From: Hungatella sp. UBA5385
GTDB taxonomy: Bacteria > Bacillota > Clostridia > Lachnospirales > Lachnospiraceae
Length of the DNA stretch: 33,395 nucleotides
Assembly: GCA_002409995.1 (NCBI GenBank)
Contig: DHOR01000050.1
Location: forward strand, 35,510-68,904
Direction: 5' to 3'
Shown: piece by piece, positions 22,813-31,500 of the stretch
How the letters are laid out: the number at the start of each line of letters is the position of its first letter
Position numbering within the stretch: the first letter of the stretch is position 1
The notes under the pieces: model-generated
What the model saw: the letters and a program-made list of their open reading frames with translations, nothing else
Database searches by the model: none
Told to the model about the DNA's origin: nothing
Program-made: the position numbers and the translations under genes

Positions 22813-24024
22813 CTAAAGAGCCGTTTCTTTAATAATGGGAACTGCCCCATATTTACCTAACAAATAATCTTTGGAAAAGCTGGCATCAGAACGAACCTTA
22901 ATGTCGGCGAGTGTATACAGATTGGATTCTCCATATTCATTCATATCAACAAATGCAACCTCGTCCCTTCGAAACTGCTGATTATTTAAGATAGCAGTAT
23001 CATGAGTGGTGAATAGAAGCTGTGCATTCTGGTTTTTATTGCTTTGAAATAAATCCACAATGGATTTGGTAACTGCCGGATGAAAGCTGTTTGATATATT
23101 GTCAATTAATAAAATGCCGCCTGTCTTAAAGAGATGATATATATGCTGGTATATATTAAGGTATTTCATTACACCTGTAGAAGAAGAATCTGTGTAAATA
23201 ATTTTTTTCTCATTGGTTGTGCGAGATTTGAAACTGTAACCCAGCTTAAATATTCCATTTTCTATAATGAAATTCTCTATTGGAATTCCGATTTTCTTCA
23301 ACTGGGTCAGACCGTAGTTTAAAGCCTCCGGATTTTCGGAAATTTCGTAGGTAGAGCGGCTGCTATGGATTGTCCTCATTGACTGAATCTCATTTAAAAT
23401 TTCAAAATAATAATTAATATGTGTGGAGAAATATTCTTTAAAGGGCTTCATCACATCCAGAAACTCCGCATTGCTAAAACAGGTTAACACAGGGATGAAG
23501 AGGTAGTCCTGTTCCACTTGAAAGGGCGTCTTAATTTGAGCGAACTTTTCGTAATATCTCCCAAATGTAATGATATTATCCTTGCGGCTGAAAACAACAT
23601 GATTATCCATAGCCAATTGTTCTGATAAAATGTTCTGGTTTAATATGGAAAAACCATATTGATAAATACGTTCCTGAAAGCAGAAGGTAAGCTCCATTTC
23701 TGTGGGTGCATTTTCCTCTTCAGCAAAAGCGAAGGGAATGATTTCCCCAAGCAAACCATATTGGGCAATGGTGGCAAAATCAATGGAAAAATCATTACCT
23801 GTTAAAAGCTGTCTGGATATAAATAGATGAAAATTGGCTAAAGCAAGGATTAGATTAGTCTTACCACTTGCATTGGCGCCATAGACTGCCAGAGTTTTTA
23901 TCATTTTTTTATTATTTATATTAATAAGATGTTCGGGATGCTCTTTATAACTGACTGCCTTCATATTAATAAATGTTTCATTTAAGAAAGAGCGGGAGTT
24001 TTTAAAGCGAAATGAGATTATCAT
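22813..24024 (-). CDS. AAA15-type (SMC/OLD-like) ATPase with an altered Walker B
   Basis: A 403-residue ATP-binding protein. The N-terminus MIISFRFKNSRSF and the Walker A YGANASGKTNLILAL (residues 48-62) are typical of AAA15/AbiLii/OLD-like proteins; the C-terminal half carries an ABC-like signature region (DSSSTGVMKYL), Walker B GGILLIDNISNSFHP and the H-loop LLFTTHDTAILN. The Walker B catalytic Glu is Asn here (D308-N309, usually Asp-Glu), so hydrolysis may be slow or absent. Such ATPases act in phage-defence modules with a nuclease partner, but no partner gene is beside it. GGAGG stands eight bases before the ATG. It is the last gene after two recombinases on the same strand. Function uncertain. 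Confidence 0.8.
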   Translation of the reverse strand: MIISFRFKNSRSFLNETFINMKAVSYKEHPEHLININNKKMIKTLAVYGANASGKTNLILALANFHLFISRQLLTGNDFSIDFATIAQYGLLGEIIPFAFAEEENAPTEMELTFCFQERIYQYGFSILNQNILSEQLAMDNHVVFSRKDNIITFGRYYEKFAQIKTPFQVEQDYLFIPVLTCFSNAEFLDVMKPFKEYFSTHINYYFEILNEIQSMRTIHSSRSTYEISENPEALNYGLTQLKKIGIPIENFIIENGIFKLGYSFKSRTTNEKKIIYTDSSSTGVMKYLNIYQHIYHLFKTGGILLIDNISNSFHPAVTKSIVDLFQSNKNQNAQLLFTTHDTAILNNQQFRRDEVAFVDMNEYGESNLYTLADIKVRSDASFSKDYLLGKYGAVPIIKETAL

Positions 24025-24083
24025 GGTTTAATCCTCCTTATAGGGCAATTATATCGCATATGTAGAAAAAAACAAACACTGAT

Positions 24084-24929
24084 TTACCATGTGATGATTT
24101 CATCGAGGAAATCCTGCTGCTCTTTGCTGGACTTTGTTAAATAAATACGTGTAGTTTCAATGCTGTCATGTCCCATTAAATCTGCAAGCAGGGAAATATC
24201 ATTAAAGTTAGCCAGAAAATTCTTTGCAAAGCGATGCCGGAAGGAGTGGGGATAAATGGTGTCAGGATTAATTCCATAACGCACCGCATAATGTTTTAGC
24301 TGATAGTTAATTCCTCTGGGAGTGATCTGCTGACCGGACTTATTCAGAAAGAGAAAACCGCTGTCCACCTTGCGGCCATGACACCACTCCAATGCTTCTT
24401 CGCACAATTGATCCGGGAAATAGATTCGTCTTACCTTTCCCCCTTTGGAATACAGATCAAGATATCCAAGATTTAAATGTTCCACTTTAATTTGCACCAG
24501 TTCGCTGACTCTTGCACCTGTAGCCGCCAGAAAGCGGACAATAAAATACCAGAAATAATTTTTGTCCTCTTTTAAACTGTTTTTTAATAATTCATAGTCT
24601 TCATTGGAAATCACAGTATCCAGAAATGTATTCTGCTGTGTTTTCACAGAAGAAAGGCGATAGGAGGCAAGAAATGGCAGTTCTTCGTCCTGAGTTTCCG
24701 ATAAATATTTAATATAATGATTGATTGCGTAAATTCTCTGATTCACTGTATTCGCCTTATAATTGGAAATCAAATAAGCTTTGTAATTTTGCAGATTTTC
24801 CAAAGTAACCTTATCATATAGGCTTAAATAGAGGCGAAGACTTCCGCAATAGGCTGTTATGCTGTGGTCACTCAGATTTTTCCTTTTTAAATATTTTTGA
24901 AAGTCAGCAATTATTTCTTCATGATCCAT
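24084..24929 (-). CDS. Tyrosine recombinase (Xer/phage-integrase family), second of a tandem pair
   Basis: A 281-residue site-specific recombinase with an N-terminal SAM-like core-binding domain (about 1-90) and a complete catalytic domain: Arg in LAATGARVSELVQIKV, Lys in KGGKVRRIYFP, His-x-x-Arg in YPHSFRHRFAKNFLANF, His in LMGHDSIE and the nucleophile Tyr in TTRIYLTKSS. All catalytic residues are present. It lies 12 bases after its paralogue on the minus strand, with a GAGG site near the end of that gene. The short length, without an arm-binding domain, resembles XerC/D and phase-variation invertases more than phage integrases. Confidence 0.92.
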   Translation of the reverse strand: MDHEEIIADFQKYLKRKNLSDHSITAYCGSLRLYLSLYDKVTLENLQNYKAYLISNYKANTVNQRIYAINHYIKYLSETQDEELPFLASYRLSSVKTQQNTFLDTVISNEDYELLKNSLKEDKNYFWYFIVRFLAATGARVSELVQIKVEHLNLGYLDLYSKGGKVRRIYFPDQLCEEALEWCHGRKVDSGFLFLNKSGQQITPRGINYQLKHYAVRYGINPDTIYPHSFRHRFAKNFLANFNDISLLADLMGHDSIETTRIYLTKSSKEQQDFLDEIITW

Positions 24930-24941
24930 ATACTCAATACC

Positions 24942-25799
24942 TCACCAGTTGACAATCTGATTGACAATCTCTTTCTGTTCTGTACTGCTGCGATGCAGGT
25001 AAATCCGTGTTGTCTCAATGCTTTCATGTCCCAGAATATCGGAGAGCATAGCGATATCACCACATTTTTCTATAAAGTTTTTTGCAAACCTATGGCGAAA
25101 GGAGTGAGGATAAACCACTTTGGGATCAAGGTTATAAAGAACCGTGAATTTTTTCATTTGTCCCCGTATTCCGGCAGGAGTAATCTTTTCCCCGTAGCGG
25201 TTTAAAAACACGTATCCGGAAGTCCGTTCAATCTGTTGCAGCCATATAAGGGCTTCCACCTTTAAAGCTTTGGGAATATATATCCGTCTTATTTTATTGC
25301 CTTTGGAATAAAGGTCCATAAATCCCCGTTTTACATCCTCCACCTGAACTTCAATTAATTCGCTGACACGCATCCCCGTTGCTGCTAAAAAACGAACTAC
25401 AAAATAATAAAAAGTATTGCCGTCTCTGATCAGACATTTTTTTAAATATTCGTAATCTGCCTGACTGATCACATTTTCCAGAAATGTTTTCTGCTGTATA
25501 CGAATCATCAGCATATGATCTGAGGAATGATCAATAGATTCTGCATAACAGTTTAATGCCCGGATGCGGAGGTTCACTGTCTGAGGTTTATACCGCTCCA
25601 TCAAAAAGCACTTATACAGCATCATATGTTCGTGGGTGACAGTATCATATTTTGTGAGAAATTGTTCTACAGCATAAATGTATACATGAATCGTATTATC
25701 TGCCATGTTGCGCTGCATTAAATAAAGACGAAACTGGTCCAGCTCTTTTTCCAACCGGCTGTCTTTATCATAAGGAATGATTTTTTCCTGAAGGCCCAT
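24942..25799 (-). CDS. Tyrosine recombinase (Xer/phage-integrase family), first of a tandem pair
   Basis: About 285 residues and roughly half identical by eye to the next gene. The core-binding domain spans about residues 10-100. Catalytic residues are complete: Arg in LAATGMRVSELIEVQV, Lys in KGNKIRRIYIPK, YPHSFRHRFAKNF, GHESIE and Tyr in TTRIYLHRSS. The frame is open to 25832, but AAAGGAGA on the minus strand (about 25817-25810) precedes the ATG at 25799 (MGLQEK), which is preferred; the ATGs at 25820 and 25832 lack such a site. A good promoter lies upstream. The gene diverges from a surface-protein gene, with about 230 bases between the start codons. Confidence 0.9.
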   Translation of the reverse strand: MGLQEKIIPYDKDSRLEKELDQFRLYLMQRNMADNTIHVYIYAVEQFLTKYDTVTHEHMMLYKCFLMERYKPQTVNLRIRALNCYAESIDHSSDHMLMIRIQQKTFLENVISQADYEYLKKCLIRDGNTFYYFVVRFLAATGMRVSELIEVQVEDVKRGFMDLYSKGNKIRRIYIPKALKVEALIWLQQIERTSGYVFLNRYGEKITPAGIRGQMKKFTVLYNLDPKVVYPHSFRHRFAKNFIEKCGDIAMLSDILGHESIETTRIYLHRSSTEQKEIVNQIVNW

Positions 25800-25847
25800 A
25801 TCTATAATTCTCCTTTTCATTTTTATCAACAATGACAGTGTACCATC

Positions 25848-25876
25848 AGTATATTAATTCCTTATGAAAAAATCAA
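25848..25876 (-). promoter_or_regulatory. Promoter of the recombinase-ATPase cassette
   Basis: On the minus strand TTGATT (25876-25871), 17 bases and TATACT (25853-25848), about 50 bases before the preferred start of the first recombinase. Confidence 0.6.
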
Positions 25877-25936
25877 GAAAATTTCGAAAAAAATGCAAAA
25901 ATAATCTATAAAACACCCTAAAAACATGGTTTGCTT

Positions 25937-25965
25937 TCGATAATTTCTCATATTGGAAGTATAAT
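25937..25965 (+). promoter_or_regulatory. Promoter of the cell-wall-binding protein gene
   Basis: TCGATA (25937-25942), 17 bases and TATAAT (25960-25965). The perfect inverted repeat ATTAC-CTC-GTAAT (25964-25976) begins at the end of the -10 and covers the probable transcription start, so it may be an operator. AAATGCAAAATA-like sequence occurs twice in the same 200-base gap (near 25891 and 25974). Confidence 0.55.
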
Positions 25966-26032
25966 TACCTCGTAATGCAAAATAGGAATTTCATAACAGT
26001 ATTTCAAAAAGAAAAAGGAGAGTGCATTAATT

Positions 26033-27730
26033 ATGAGAAAGCAGACGAAGTTAGTTGCAGTTTTGTCAACTGCGGCAATGCTTGCCCTCGGTGCATCCAT
26101 CTCATCTTTTGCAGCTACAGGCTGGGCAGAAGAGAATGGCACCTGGGTTTACTATGACAGAAATGGAGACACGGTAACAGAGACCTGGAAGAAATCTGGT
26201 GAGAATTACTTCTATTTAGATGAAGACGGAGAAATGGCTGCGGATTATCTGGTAGAGGATGACAACAACTATTACTACGTAGACTCTAACGGAGCTATGG
26301 TTGCTAATCGTTGGGTTTCCATTGAAAACGAAGATTTTGATGGAAGCGATGATGATGAACCTGCTAATCACTGGTATTACTTTGGTGCTAACGGAAAAGC
26401 TTACAAGAGCTCCTCTAACAGCTCCAATGCTTCTTTCAAAACAGTCAATGGCAAGAAATATATCTTCGATGATGAAGGTAAAATGCTTTATGGCTGGATT
26501 GATGACAACGGTGAGAGAGTAACCGGTGATGATGACTGGCGTGATGGCCTTTACTACTGCGGCGATGAAAATGACGGAGCACAGGCAGTTGGCAGCTGGG
26601 TATATCTTGAAATTACTGACAATAACTATGATGATGTTGTTGTTGGTCAGTCAAGCAACAATCTGTTTGATGATGAAGAGCAGACAAGATGGTTCTACTT
26701 TAAGACCAATGGCAAGAAGATGATCAATGAAAAAGGAAAGACCATCAATGGAAGAAAATACAGCTTTGATGAATATGGCCGTATGAATGCTGAGTGGGTA
26801 CAGTGGGAGGCAACTCCAACTGAGGCTACTATGAGCTCTGCAGACCGTGCAGATTATTCCAGGGGATTCCGTTACTATGGAAGTCCTGAAGATGGTGCAA
26901 GACTTACAAAAGGCTGGTTCCAGGTAGTTCCAGACTCTTACTTAAATCTGGGTGATTATAATGATGATGATGAGAACTGGTACTATGCAGACAAAGACGG
27001 CAAGCTGGTTACTTCTGAAGTGAAGACAATCAACAGCAAGAAATATGCATTTGATGAGTATGGTGTAATGAAGGACGGACTTGTAGCAATTATGTTTGAG
27101 CCTGGCAGCACAACCAAGATCATAACTGTTAAGGGCGATGATGACATTGCAGGATTGTATTTTGATACAGAAGATAACTTCAAGAATAATGTTTCTGACC
27201 TCTATGAAGCCGGATACAAATTATTCTACTTCGGAGATGGCAATGACGGATCTATGAAGACAGGCAAACAGAGCATCACAATTGACGGAGACAGCTTCAG
27301 CTTCTTAATGAACAAATCAGGAAGCACAAAGGGTGCCGGTAAGTTTGGTGTTGATGATGACAAGTACTATCTTGGCGGAATGTTAATGAAGGCAGATAAG
27401 GATGACAAATATTCTGTAGTAAAGGCAGTACAGGTAGATGGTTCTTACACAGAGATCACTCTTCTCACCACAGAAGAATTCTTAAATGAGATGGACGTTA
27501 ATTCCGATACAACAGGAAGAGAAAAAGATTACGATGAGTACTATAATGTAAAAGAGGCAGCTGCAGATAAGACAGAAACAACTGCTGACGGTACAGTTAA
27601 GACACAGTACAGACTTGTTAACACAAGTGGTAATGTTCAGAAGAGCAAGACCAAAGCAAAAGATGGCGATGATCGTTGCTACTCTGTAAACAGCGGCAAA
27701 GAAATTACAGCTGTTTATGTAGAGGACTAA
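26033..27730 (+). CDS. Secreted cell-wall/choline-binding repeat protein
   Basis: A 565-residue exported protein: signal peptide MRKQTKLVAVLSTAAMLALG with cleavage after SSFA (about residue 27). The mature part is acidic and rich in aromatic and Gly residues, built of cell-wall-binding type repeats such as GTWVYYDRNGDTVTETWKK and NYYYVDSNGAMVANRW. A larger module recurs about every 95-100 residues: KTVNGKKYIFDDEGKMLYGW (about 136), KTINGRKYSFDEYGRM (about 237) and KTINSKKYAFDEYGVM (about 332). No enzyme domain is recognised; it may be purely structural or adhesive, and the last 150 residues are unlike the repeats. AAAAAGGAGAG precedes the ATG. Low-complexity acidic runs (DDDE) occur often. 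Confidence 0.85.
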   Translation: MRKQTKLVAVLSTAAMLALGASISSFAATGWAEENGTWVYYDRNGDTVTETWKKSGENYFYLDEDGEMAADYLVEDDNNYYYVDSNGAMVANRWVSIENEDFDGSDDDEPANHWYYFGANGKAYKSSSNSSNASFKTVNGKKYIFDDEGKMLYGWIDDNGERVTGDDDWRDGLYYCGDENDGAQAVGSWVYLEITDNNYDDVVVGQSSNNLFDDEEQTRWFYFKTNGKKMINEKGKTINGRKYSFDEYGRMNAEWVQWEATPTEATMSSADRADYSRGFRYYGSPEDGARLTKGWFQVVPDSYLNLGDYNDDDENWYYADKDGKLVTSEVKTINSKKYAFDEYGVMKDGLVAIMFEPGSTTKIITVKGDDDIAGLYFDTEDNFKNNVSDLYEAGYKLFYFGDGNDGSMKTGKQSITIDGDSFSFLMNKSGSTKGAGKFGVDDDKYYLGGMLMKADKDDKYSVVKAVQVDGSYTEITLLTTEEFLNEMDVNSDTTGREKDYDEYYNVKEAAADKTETTADGTVKTQYRLVNTSGNVQKSKTKAKDGDDRCYSVNSGKEITAVYVED

Positions 27731-27734
27731 GTTT

Positions 27735-27786
27735 TTTACACACGGGGTTCGACCCTTTTTGAAAAGGTTCGAACCCCGTGTGTAAA
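27735..27786 (+). repeat. Long inverted repeat after the surface-protein gene
   Basis: TTTACACACGGGGTTCGA (27735-27752) pairs with TCGAACCCCGTGTGTAAA (27769-27786), extended by two more pairs past one mismatch. It begins just after the stop codon and could end transcription, but a proper T run after the stem is missing. Each arm also holds a near-palindrome (GGTTCGAACC). Confidence 0.85.
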
Positions 27787-27858
27787 TTAATGCATTCCTT
27801 CTATAATTAATATTAATAGGAGTGAGTGAAAGATTTTCTTGATATGCAATATAATTAG

Positions 27859-27896
27859 AAAAATGCCGGAGCAGCGTAAATTCGCACTCCGGCATT
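27859..27896 (-). terminator. Terminator of the minus-strand gene at 27902-28351
   Basis: AATGCCGGAG (27862-27871) and CTCCGGCATT (27887-27896) form a 10-base-pair stem. Read on the minus strand it is followed by a T run, right after the stop of the minus-strand gene. Confidence 0.8.
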
Positions 27897-27901
27897 ATTG
27901 A

Positions 27902-28351
27902 TCATTTTTTTTCTTTTTTAAATCTGTCTAAGAATTTCTTCTTCTTAGGTGCTGCAGGAACAGCTCCACCGCGGATACTTTTGATCTCGGTTATGTAAAT
28001 ACCACTGATCACAACCTTTGCTTCTGTTTTCACAGGAAGAACTTCGAATACCTTTGCATCTGCAATAAGGGTCATAACCTTTGGTCCCACTTTTGCTTTA
28101 ACAATCGGTACTTTCGCACGACGCATGTACTTAGGTGTCTGCTCATAGACGATCTTGGGGAGACCTGCGTCCTTTAGTTTCATCTTTTTCTTGTCAATGA
28201 TCAGCATGGATACTGTCTGGGCTGCTGCGTCCATGGCTTCCTGCTGCTCCACCTGGCGCTTCTCCAGCTTTCTTCCGAGGAAATAAAGGACTACAAGAGC
28301 TACAGCTACAATGACAAGAATCACTAACAATATGTTTAAAAATGTGCTCAC
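27902..28351 (-). CDS. Small membrane-anchored protein of unknown function
   Basis: A protein of about 149 residues with an N-terminal membrane helix (FLNILLVILVIVAVALVVLYF), a charged linker that may be coiled coil (KLEKRQVEQQEAMDAAAQTV), a compact beta-rich middle part and a very basic tail (KKKKFLDRFKKEKK). The frame is open to a TTG at 28366, but GGAGG (28364-28360, minus strand) lies eight bases before a GTG at 28351, giving (M)STFLNILL; that start is preferred. I do not recognise a family name. The basic tail and single helix suggest a cytosolic domain at the membrane, near nucleic acid or lipid. It diverges from rpoB and has its own promoter and terminator. Confidence 0.78.
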   Translation of the reverse strand: MSTFLNILLVILVIVAVALVVLYFLGRKLEKRQVEQQEAMDAAAQTVSMLIIDKKKMKLKDAGLPKIVYEQTPKYMRRAKVPIVKAKVGPKVMTLIADAKVFEVLPVKTEAKVVISGIYITEIKSIRGGAVPAAPKKKKFLDRFKKEKK

Positions 28352-28400
28352 GGGGAATACCTCCAATAGTTCATATTATAAAAAGAGCCTTATCTGTAAT

Positions 28401-28429
28401 AGTATAGCATACCTCTTTTGAAAGTACAA
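28401..28429 (-). promoter_or_regulatory. Promoter of the small membrane protein gene
   Basis: On the minus strand TTGTAC (28429-28424), 17 bases and TATACT (28406-28401), with TGC before the -10. The two boxes are the same as those before ispE. Confidence 0.7.
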
Positions 28430-28440
28430 GCAAAAAATCC

Positions 28441-28469
28441 TTGACACCTTGACTCAGCTATGTTATTAT
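28441..28469 (+). promoter_or_regulatory. Promoter of rpoBC
   Basis: TTGACA (28441-28446), 17 bases and TATTAT (28464-28469). It is back to back with the promoter at 28401-28429; the -35 boxes are 11 bases apart. The leader is about 85 bases and can form a small hairpin, ATGTGCCC-TTAT-GGGACAT (28493-28511), with one bulged G. Confidence 0.85.
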
Positions 28470-28561
28470 GGAATGTGCACTATTGTGGCTACATGTGCCC
28501 TTATGGGACATTTATGCCCAAAAACAGAAACTTTTAGAAAGAAAACAGGGGTGAAACGTCA

Positions 28562-31500
28562 ATGGAAAAAAGCAGAATGCGTCCGGTTCCAGCCGGTAAA
28601 AGCCTGAGAATGAGTTTCTCAAGACAAAAAGAAGTGCTTGAGATGCCAAACCTGATTGAGATTCAAAAGAACTCCTATCAATGGTTCCTGAAAGAAGGAC
28701 TAAAGGAAGTCTTTGATGATATTTCTCCAATCGCTGACTTTGCGGGACACTTGAGTCTTGAATTTGTTGACTTTACATTATGTAAAGATGACATTAAGTA
28801 TACGATTGAAGAATGCAAGGAGAGAGATGCTACCTACGCAGCTCCTTTAAAGGTTAAAGTAAGGCTTTACAACAAAGATAAAGACGAGATTAATGAACAT
28901 GAGATTTTCATGGGCGATCTTCCGCTTATGACAGATACAGGTTCCTTCGTTATCAATGGTGCAGAGCGTGTTATTGTCAGCCAGTTAGTACGTTCCCCAG
29001 GTATATATTACGGCATCGGACATGATAAAGTAGGTAAGGAACTGTATACTTGTACTGTAATTCCTAACCGTGGAGCGTGGTTGGAGTATGAAACTGACTC
29101 CAATGACATTTTCTACGTTCGTGTAGACAGAACCAGAAAAGTTCCGGTTACTGTTCTGATTCGTGCACTGGGCTTTGGCACCAATGCAGAGATCATAGAT
29201 CTGTTCGGTGAAGAACCTAAGATTTTAGCCAGCTTTGGTAAGGATGTTTCCGAAAACTACCAGGATGGCTTATTAGAGTTATATAAAAAGATTCGTCCAG
29301 GAGAGCCTTTATCCGTTGATAGTGCAGAAAGCTTACTAAACAGCATGTTCTTCGACCCTAGAAGATATGATCTTGCTAAGGTGGGAAGATATAAATTCAA
29401 TAAAAAGCTTCATTTCAAGAATCGTATCGCAGGTCATGTTCTGGCTGAAGATGTAGTGGATACCACTACCGGCGAGATTTTAGCAGAGGCTGGCATGACT
29501 GTAGACAAGCAGCTGGCTGAATCAATCCAGAACGCAGCAGTACCTTTCGTATGGCTGGAGGGAATTGAGCGCAAGCAGAAGGTACTTTCTAACTTAATGG
29601 TTGACCTTGCTTCATTTGTAGATTTTGATCCAAAGGAAGCTGGTGTTACAGAGTTAGTATTCTACCCAGTGCTTGAAAAAATTCTGGCAGAAGTTGGAAC
29701 CGATGAAGAAGAATTGAAAAGCGCTATCCACAGGAATATCGGTGAGCTGGTTCCGAAGCACATAACTAAGGAAGATATTATTGCTTCCATCAACTATAAT
29801 ATTCATCTGGAAGAAGAAGTCGGTGCAGCAGATGACATCGATCATCTTGGCAACCGTAGAATCCGTGCTGTAGGTGAGCTTTTACAGAACCAGTACAGAA
29901 TTGGTCTTTCCAGAATGGAACGTGTTGTTCGTGAGAGAATGACAACCCAGGATATGGATGGTATTACACCCCAGTCCTTAATCAATATTAAACCAGTGAC
30001 TGCAGCAGTGAAGGAGTTCTTCGGTAGTTCCCAGCTGTCACAGTTTATGGATCAGAACAACCCGCTGGCAGAATTAACCCATAAGAGACGTTTATCTGCT
30101 CTGGGCCCTGGCGGTCTTTCCAGAGATCGTGCAGGATTCGAGGTTCGAGACGTTCACTACACTCACTATGGCCGTATGTGTCCCATTGAGACTCCTGAAG
30201 GTCCGAACATTGGTCTGATCAACTCCCTGGCTACCTATGCAAGAGTGAATCAGTATGGTTTTGTAGAGGCACCTTACCGGGTGGTTGATAAAACTGATGC
30301 TCTGAATCCAATTGTTACAGATGAAGTCATATACTTAACTGCAGATGAAGAGGATAACTTCGTAGTTGCTCAGGCTAATGAGCGTTTGGATAATGAAGGC
30401 CACTTTATTAATAAGAATATAACTGGACGTTTCCGTGAAGAGACTTCCGAGTTCCAGAGAAAGAGCATTGATTTAATGGACGTATCACCTAAGATGGTGT
30501 TCTCTGTTGCTACTGCTATGATTCCTTTCCTGGAAAATGATGATGCTAACCGTGCGCTGATGGGATCTAACATGCAGCGTCAGGCTGTTCCGCTTTTAAC
30601 AACTGAGTCTCCTGTTGTAGGAACCGGTATGGAAGGAAAAGCAGCAGTTGACTCCGGTGTTTGTGTTGTTGCTAAAAACGCAGGAGTGGTAGAGCGTTCC
30701 GCTTCCAATGAAATTATTATTAAGAGAGATTCCGATGGTGGCAGAGATGTTTACCATCTGACCAAATTTCAGAGAAGCAACCAGAGTAACTGTTATAATC
30801 AGAAACCAATTGTATATAAGAATGATCATGTAACTGCAGGTGAAACAATAGCGGATGGTCCTTCCACACAGAATGGTGAAATTGCTCTTGGTAAGAACCC
30901 ATTAATCGGATTTATGACCTGGGAAGGTTATAACTATGAAGATGCTGTTCTCTTAAGTGAAAGACTGGTTCAGGAAGATGTTTATACTTCTATTCATATT
31001 GAAGAATATGAGGCAGAAGCACGTGATACCAAGCTGGGACCAGAAGAAATCACCCGTGATGTACCTGGTGTCGGTGAGGACGCTTTAAAGGATCTGGACG
31101 AGAGAGGTATTATCCGAATTGGTGCTGAGGTTCGTACAGGAGACATTCTGGTTGGTAAAGTAACTCCTAAGGGAGAGACAGAGCTGACAGCAGAAGAACG
31201 TCTGCTTCGTGCAATCTTCGGTGAGAAGGCAAGAGAAGTACGTGATACTTCCTTAAAAGTACCTCACGGTGCTTATGGTATTATTGTAGATGCCAAGGTA
31301 TTTACAAGAGAAAATGGTGATGAGCTTTCACCTGGTGTTAATCAGACAGTTCGTATCTATATTGCTCAGAAGAGAAAGATCTCTGTTGGTGATAAGATGG
31401 CTGGACGTCATGGTAACAAGGGTGTTGTCTCCCGTGTACTTCCTGTGGAGGATATGCCATTCCTTCCAAACGGACGTCCTCTTGATATTGTTTTAAATCC

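Noticed and set aside
24084..25799. A RIT element (three tyrosine recombinases in a row)
   Set aside because: Only two recombinase genes are present, the third gene is an ATPase, and no matching terminal inverted repeats were seen.
27766..27786. GGTTCGAACCCC resembles the T-arm of a tRNA (possible tRNA gene or attachment site)
   Set aside because: The sequence is one arm of a perfect inverted repeat, and no acceptor, D-arm or anticodon arm can be found upstream.
28352..28366. TTG start at 28366 for the small membrane protein
   Set aside because: The TTG overlaps the GGAGG sequence that serves the GTG at 28351.
30040..30200. Rifampicin-resistance change in rpoB
   Set aside because: The usual resistance positions (Gln, Asp, His, Ser of the binding pocket) all have the wild-type residue.
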